A DNA stretch of 64,000 nucleotides from Streptomyces indicus (GTDB taxonomy: Bacteria; Actinomycetota; Actinomycetes; Streptomycetales; Streptomycetaceae), in NCBI RefSeq assembly GCF_900100315.1, contig NZ_FNFF01000015.1, forward strand, positions 62,001-126,000, written 5' to 3'. The notes below the pieces were generated by a model. That model made no database searches, was not told the origin of the DNA, and worked only from the letters and a program-made list of their open reading frames with translations. This document shows positions 59,141 through 64,000 of the stretch, piece by piece. The position numbers and the translations under genes are program-made. Numbering within the stretch: position 1 is the stretch's first letter; every line of letters starts with the position of its first letter.

Positions 59141-60160
59141 ATGGCACGCGTCGACGCGGCCGCCGCACGGCGGATGACCGAGTCCCTGTTCATCGAACGC
59201 TCCCTGCGCAGCCCCAGCTCCACCCGTTTCTGGGCCCTGCTCGCGCTCGCCTCCGTCATCGCGGCCGCGGGCGTCATCGGCGACTCCACGGCCACGGTGA
59301 TCGGCGCGATGATCGTGGCCCCGCTGATGACCCCGATCCTGGGCAGCGCCCTCGCCTTGGTCCTCGCCGACCGCGACCACGTGGTGCGCAGCGTGCTCCT
59401 GGTCCTGCTCGGCGCGAGCGCCGTCGTCCTGATCGGCATGCTGCTCGGCTGGATCGTCTCGCCGCCCGACGCCTTCGCCTCCAACAGCCAGGTCTCGTCC
59501 CGGATCAGCCCTCGCCTGATCGACCTGCTCGCGGCCCTCGCGACGGGCACGGTCGGCGCGTTCGCGCTCGTACGCACCGATATCTCGGACACCCTGCCGG
59601 GCGTCGCCATCGCCATCTCGCTGGTCCCGCCGCTCGCGGTCACCGGCCTGCTGATCACCGTGGGCCGCTACCACGACGCCGGCCAGTCGGCCCTCCTCTT
59701 CGCCACCAACGTGGCGGCGATCGTCGCCACCGGCACCATCGTCTTCCTCCTTTACGGGGTACGGGACGCCGCCGCCGAAGCCGGCCTGACCGTGGGCCGG
59801 TTCAGCGGACGCACCCTCGGCGTGATCCTCGGCGTCGTCCTGCTCGTCGCCGTACCGCTCACGGCGGGCACCGTCACCGTGGCCCGCGACCGCTCGCTTG
59901 CCGCCGACGCCCGCCCGGTCGCCGAGGCCTGGGCCGCCACCGGCCAATGGCAGATCGCCTCCGTCGAGGCACGCAACGGCATCATCGTGATCGGCGTCCT
60001 CGGCCTGCCGCCGCAGCCCGCCCCGGCCGCCCTGCGCACCGCACTCGACCGCCACGGCATGCGCGACGCCGACCTCGAACTCCACCTGGTCGGCGGCCGC
60101 ACCCATTGGTGCCCCGCGGACACGGACACGTGCACGGTGAAGGAGTCGGCGCGCAGCTGA
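59141..60160 (+). CDS. DUF389-family membrane protein
   Basis: 339 residues from ATG 59141 (GGAGG upstream). Seven or so helices with DUF389 hallmarks: VIGAMIVAPLMTPILGSALALV, and DTLPGVAIAISLVPPLAVTGLLI. The C-terminal about 75 residues form a soluble domain (WQIASVEARNGIIVIGVLGLP...WCPADTDTCTV) with two Cys that may form a disulfide. Function unknown. It follows the CLC gene, ending a four-gene membrane cluster. Confidence 0.88.
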   Translation: MARVDAAAARRMTESLFIERSLRSPSSTRFWALLALASVIAAAGVIGDSTATVIGAMIVAPLMTPILGSALALVLADRDHVVRSVLLVLLGASAVVLIGMLLGWIVSPPDAFASNSQVSSRISPRLIDLLAALATGTVGAFALVRTDISDTLPGVAIAISLVPPLAVTGLLITVGRYHDAGQSALLFATNVAAIVATGTIVFLLYGVRDAAAEAGLTVGRFSGRTLGVILGVVLLVAVPLTAGTVTVARDRSLAADARPVAEAWAATGQWQIASVEARNGIIVIGVLGLPPQPAPAALRTALDRHGMRDADLELHLVGGRTHWCPADTDTCTVKESARS

Positions 60161-60426
60161 GCCGTCCCTCCCGCCGCGCAGCCGATGCTCCGGGGCCCCA
60201 CCAGTCATCGACAGGCTGACGCCCCCGCCACCCCATCAGGCGGAAAACTGCTGCATTCGGCCGCATTTCGCTGACGGATCGTCACCTCCGGGGCGTGGGA
60301 GGTCCGTATATGCGCGCGCCCGTCCGTAAGTTCGGCCGGGCAATCGCACCAGGCAGCCGGGCGCGAGCGCGGGGGAGGCCGGACCGGATCACTCGCGGCG
60401 CAGGCTGGCACGGACGAAGGAACTCC

Positions 60427-63400
60427 ATGCCGGGACATCTGCGCGGGCTCACGCGCCTGACCCTCAGTACGACGACGGCGCTCGCGCTGTTGTACGGATC
60501 GCAGGCCGCGGCCGTGCAGGCGCTGCCCGCACCACCCGCCGACCCCGAGAGCGCGGTCAGCATCACCAAGACGAACAACACGGGCGGCGACCCGCTGGAG
60601 CCCGGCGAGGAGTTCATCTACACGCTGACGGGGCAGTGCTCGGGCCTGACCGTGGACTGCGTGGACTTCACCGTCACGGACACGCTGCCGGAGGGCCTGG
60701 ACGTCACCAGCCTTCCGCAGTCCACCAGCAGCCGTGACGTCACCTACGACGAGTCGACCCGGCTGCTCACCGTCGTCTACAAGCAGCCCCTCCAGAATCC
60801 GTCCGGCAAGACGGGCCTGCGCGCCGGCCAGGCGGGCAGCATCGAGATCGGCATGCGCCTGCCGGCCGACACCGACCTCACCGAGGGCACGGTCATCACC
60901 AACACCGCCGAGGTCAAGGCGGACAACGCGACCCCCAAGAGCGCCGACACGGACGTCACGGTGACGATCCCGCGCGTGGTCAAGCCGGTCGCGACCAAGA
61001 CGTGGAAGGACGGCTCGGCGGTCGCGGGCAGCCGCGAAGAGTCCACGGTCACGCTGAACGTGCGCAACAACTCCTCGTCCTCGGCCGAGGTCACCGAGCT
61101 GTCGGTGTCCGACACCAGCGAGGAGACCTTCGAGTACTTCAACTTCCGCTCCGCCACCGTGACGGCGTTCCCGAAGGGCGCCGACCAGGCCCACCTGGTG
61201 GTCACCACGGCGGACGGCGCCACGCACACCGGGCCCGACATCACCTCGCCCGGGCGGCTGCCGCTGCCCGACGGGGTCGAGCCCGGCCAGGTGACCGGCT
61301 TCGAGGTCGTGTTCACCAACAGCAAGGGCGACCCGCTGCCGTACGACGAGACCGGCGGCACCGTCGAGGTCGGGCTGGAGCTGCGCGAGACCAAGCGCTC
61401 CGACGGCTCGCCCCTGCGCCCCACCGACAAGATCACCGTGAACAACTGCGCCACCCCGGCGGTCGAGGAGAAGACCGAGGGCGAGGTGAAGGGCGACAGC
61501 ACCTGCGCCCCGTACGACATCCTGCCGGACATCCTGGTGCTCCAGCCCACCAAGCGCTTCTACCCGGACACGAACGGCAACTTCAGCCAGGAGACAGGCG
61601 AGCACGCGGTGCTCGGCGAGAACTCGCCGGTGAGCACCGAGGTCGACGTCAAGAACGCCTCGCCGTTCCCGGTGAAGACGCTCACCATCACGGAGCCCTC
61701 GGCCGACACCACCAGCGAGTTCGACAAGCTCGACGTGGACAAGGTGCGGCTGCGCTTCCCCGAGGGCGCCACCGAGGCGAGGCTGACGGTCACCTACGAC
61801 GACGGCAGCACCGACACCTTCGCCTCGCCCTACACCGCGAACGCCACCGTCGACGTGGCCAAGGCAGGCAAGAAGGTCACCAAGGTCGAGGTCACCTACA
61901 CGGGCGTGGACGCCGACGGCAACCCGACGATCGCCGAGGGCTCCACCGCCGGACTGGATCTGCACGGCACCCTCACCGGCGATGTCACCGCCGAGGACCT
62001 GTCCACGGGCACCAGCCCCGGCGTCGACAACTGCGCCGCGTACAAGGGCGACGCGGGCCGCACCGACGGCAGCGGCACCGCCTCCGGCGACGCCTGCAAG
62101 AACCTGCCGATCGAGGCGCCCAACACCTCGGGCAGCGGCACCAAGGACGCCTCGCAGCACGAGATCCCGGCCGACCAGCCCATCACCATGAACCTGAAGG
62201 TGACCAACAACGGCAACAAGCCGCTGGTCCGCCCGGTCGTCACCGACCCGGCGGCGGGCCCGGACGGATCCCCCGCCTCCACCTCGCCGTTCGACGTCCT
62301 CCAGATCACCTCGGTCAGCGTCAGCCCCTCGGACGCGCCCGTGAAGATCGAGCTGTGGGACCCGTCCGCGGGCGGCGGTTCCGGCGCCTGGGTCGCGTAC
62401 GACCCGTCGAACGCGGAGCTCATGGAGCGGGCCACCGGTGTCCGCGGCACCTACCAGGGCGAGCTGGCCCCGCAGTCCGGCTTCACCATGACGGTGGTCG
62501 CCGAGCGCCGCCCCGGCGTCCCCGACGGCACCACGCTGCAGAACTGCTACTCGATCGACGCGGGCGGCGACTACACGCCCGGCGCCCCGGTCTGCGGTCC
62601 CTCGATGGACACCGCGGCCGCGTCCGACTCGGCCTCGCTGAACAAGTCGATCAGCCCGGGCTCGCTCCCCGAGTACGTGCCCGGCCTGCCGCGCCAGCAC
62701 GCCGACATGCGCCTGACCATCGCCAACACCGGCAACATGTCCGCCAAGACGCTCCGGATGACCGACCGCGACACGGACTTCTTCGACGCCGTCGACCTCG
62801 TCTCGATCAAGTCCAACCAGATGCCCGCCGGCGCCAACCGCGTCCAGATCGACGCGTACGTGGACGGGAAGTGGGTCAACGGCACCCCGTCCTCCTCGGC
62901 CGCCCTGCCCGCCGGCGTGAACGCCGCCGACGTCACCGGCATCCGCGTCACCTACAGCTCGACCAGCACCACCAACGACGGCTACGTCATCAAGCCGGAG
63001 TGCGCGAGCAGCAGTTGCTCGGGCATCCTCGTGCTCGACGTCAGCCCGCGCCAGTCCCTGCGCTCCAGCGGCGACCCGGTCCCCAGCCACCTGGAGGACA
63101 CGGTCAGCGGCTCCTTCCTCACCAAGCTGCAGGCCCCGGACAGGCCCAAGGCGATCGACCCGGTCGACGCCACGCTCGACCTGGTCAAGGGCACGCCGCG
63201 GATCACCATCGGCAAGACCCCCAACACCGTGCTCGCACCCGGCGAGGACGCGCCCTTCTACATCAAGGTCACCAACACCGGTACGGCGAACATCCCGGAC
63301 CTCGTCGTGAAGGACGCGCTGCCCGAAGGCATCCAGTTCGTGGACACCTTCGAGGGCGACAACGGGGAGCCGTACAAGGTCATCGACACGGCGGTCCCGG

Positions 63401-64000
63401 CCGGCACTCCGGCCGTCCCGACCCCCGACTTCACACAGACCACGTCCGGCGACCGCACCTCCGGCCTGACCTGGGACTTCTCGAAGGACAAGGACGGCAA
63501 GCCCTGGGCCTTCGCTCCGGGCGCGACCCTGACCATCGAGATCCACGTCAAGCTCGAACCCGGCATCGACGCCGGTGACGTGGTCACCAACAAGGCCGGC
63601 GCCACCTCCTCCGACCCGGACCTCGCCTGCGAGGGCTCCTCCGAGCGGGACGGCGCCTTCGGCAGCGGCCTGTACTGCACGGCCACCGCCACCCTGACCG
63701 CCAAGTCGGGCGCGGCCTTCGCGGCCCGCAAGTGGGTGGCGGGCAACGACTCGCTCGGCTGGTACAACACCCGCGACAAGAAGACCGTCCCCGCCGGCGA
63801 CTCCTCCTGCCTGTCCACCACGGACGCGGCGGGCCGCCGCTACACCGCCAACCCCTGCATCGCGCTGGTCAACCCGGGCGACGAGTACCACTACCTGATG
63901 CGCATCCAGAACGCCGGTACGGAGGCCGGCACCGCGATGCGGATCGTCGAGCGCTTCCCGGTCCAGGGGGACAAGGGCGTCATCCTCGACCAGGCGCGCG
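60427..64000 (+). CDS. Very large secreted DUF11-repeat surface protein (partial)
   Basis: Open from ATG 60427 (GAAGGA upstream) to the window edge, 1,191 codons without a stop. Signal peptide (LTLSTTTALALLYGSQAAAVQA). A DUF11/isopeptide-like domain near 35-185 (KTNNTGGDPLEPGEEFIYTL, FTVTDTLPEGLDV), many beta domains with paired Cys, and another DUF11 unit near 925-965 (ITIGKTPNTVLAPGEDAPFY, VVKDALPEGIQFV). It resembles fimbrial/adhesin-type surface proteins; the C-terminal anchor should lie outside the window. The antisense strand stays open for over 1,200 codons here because of codon bias, but that frame has no protein character. Confidence 0.88.
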   Translation, partial: MPGHLRGLTRLTLSTTTALALLYGSQAAAVQALPAPPADPESAVSITKTNNTGGDPLEPGEEFIYTLTGQCSGLTVDCVDFTVTDTLPEGLDVTSLPQSTSSRDVTYDESTRLLTVVYKQPLQNPSGKTGLRAGQAGSIEIGMRLPADTDLTEGTVITNTAEVKADNATPKSADTDVTVTIPRVVKPVATKTWKDGSAVAGSREESTVTLNVRNNSSSSAEVTELSVSDTSEETFEYFNFRSATVTAFPKGADQAHLVVTTADGATHTGPDITSPGRLPLPDGVEPGQVTGFEVVFTNSKGDPLPYDETGGTVEVGLELRETKRSDGSPLRPTDKITVNNCATPAVEEKTEGEVKGDSTCAPYDILPDILVLQPTKRFYPDTNGNFSQETGEHAVLGENSPVSTEVDVKNASPFPVKTLTITEPSADTTSEFDKLDVDKVRLRFPEGATEARLTVTYDDGSTDTFASPYTANATVDVAKAGKKVTKVEVTYTGVDADGNPTIAEGSTAGLDLHGTLTGDVTAEDLSTGTSPGVDNCAAYKGDAGRTDGSGTASGDACKNLPIEAPNTSGSGTKDASQHEIPADQPITMNLKVTNNGNKPLVRPVVTDPAAGPDGSPASTSPFDVLQITSVSVSPSDAPVKIELWDPSAGGGSGAWVAYDPSNAELMERATGVRGTYQGELAPQSGFTMTVVAERRPGVPDGTTLQNCYSIDAGGDYTPGAPVCGPSMDTAAASDSASLNKSISPGSLPEYVPGLPRQHADMRLTIANTGNMSAKTLRMTDRDTDFFDAVDLVSIKSNQMPAGANRVQIDAYVDGKWVNGTPSSSAALPAGVNAADVTGIRVTYSSTSTTNDGYVIKPECASSSCSGILVLDVSPRQSLRSSGDPVPSHLEDTVSGSFLTKLQAPDRPKAIDPVDATLDLVKGTPRITIGKTPNTVLAPGEDAPFYIKVTNTGTANIPDLVVKDALPEGIQFVDTFEGDNGEPYKVIDTAVPAGTPAVPTPDFTQTTSGDRTSGLTWDFSKDKDGKPWAFAPGATLTIEIHVKLEPGIDAGDVVTNKAGATSSDPDLACEGSSERDGAFGSGLYCTATATLTAKSGAAFAARKWVAGNDSLGWYNTRDKKTVPAGDSSCLSTTDAAGRRYTANPCIALVNPGDEYHYLMRIQNAGTEAGTAMRIVERFPVQGDKGVILDQAR

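Noticed and set aside
60205..63891. A 1,228-codon open frame on the minus strand opposite the large surface protein
   Set aside because: It is rich in Val/Arg/Gly/Ala with no domain or signal, and mirrors the codon bias of the plus-strand gene, which has a Shine-Dalgarno, signal peptide and clear domains.

Overview
The window is high-GC actinobacterial DNA and almost certainly a Streptomyces chromosome. The coding regions use G/C-rich third positions, GTG starts are common, and the gene set is Streptomyces-like: an S37 prolyl tri/tetrapeptidyl aminopeptidase, class F sortase, DUF937 protein, CitA-type citrate synthase beside a RecD2 helicase, an actinobacterial iol cluster, and lysG/lysE. No rRNA, tRNA, CRISPR array, insertion sequence, integrase or phage gene was seen. 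The window looks like ordinary chromosome rich in catabolic, regulatory and cell-envelope genes.

Layout. 1-5,700: tail of an ABC exporter, secreted and lipoprotein hypotheticals, an S37 peptidase and a Tat-exported GH3 (NagZ-like) enzyme. 6,100-13,130: a sugar-catabolism block with a TIM-barrel isomerase, a MarR-GNAT fusion regulator, and a LacI repressor divergent from an operon of Gfo/Idh/MocA oxidoreductase, DUF993 aldolase-like protein and TIM-barrel epimerase. A near-perfect LacI-type operator lies between them. 13,190-17,910: DUF937 protein, recD2, gltA. 18,500-21,400: copper export (copA, copZ) behind a CsoR-type palindrome that overlaps the end of a prsW-like gene. 22,400-27,130: a CPA2-type antiporter, and a TetR/MMPL efflux pair with two near-perfect operators on the MMPL promoter. 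27,490-35,740: the myo-inositol pathway, with iolE and an AraC regulator on the minus strand and iolC, a Cgl0159-type aldolase, iolB, iolD and mmsA on the plus strand. Together these convert inositol to acetyl-CoA-level products. 36,200-40,130: a glutamine-amidotransferase-like protein, two LysR regulators, a LysE exporter and a GNAT. 40,100-42,620: a secreted WIP-like protein and a WxL-like protein. 43,090-46,630: a hydrolase-ABC ATPase fusion with its permease. 46,900-50,100: a VWA lipoprotein and a subtilase. 50,300-55,550: a GT-C membrane glycosyltransferase, an acyl-CoA synthetase, a class F sortase and a surface protein. 55,850-60,160: four co-directional membrane genes (two envelope proteins, a CLC channel, a DUF389 protein). 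60,427 to the end: a very large secreted DUF11-type surface protein that continues past the window.

The most unusual cross-window pattern is that imperfect tandem duplications (15-37 bp) sit on or start at gene stop codons at several separate loci. Often the duplicated unit itself begins with the stop codon. Other points of interest are the WxL/WIP-like pair in a Streptomyces-type genome, the hydrolase-ABC fusion, a possible small RNA at about 42,715-42,792, and a sortase that seems to lack the usual arginine. Many convergent ends carry strong GC-rich hairpins, which are listed as terminators. All calls come from reading the sequence; no database search was run.
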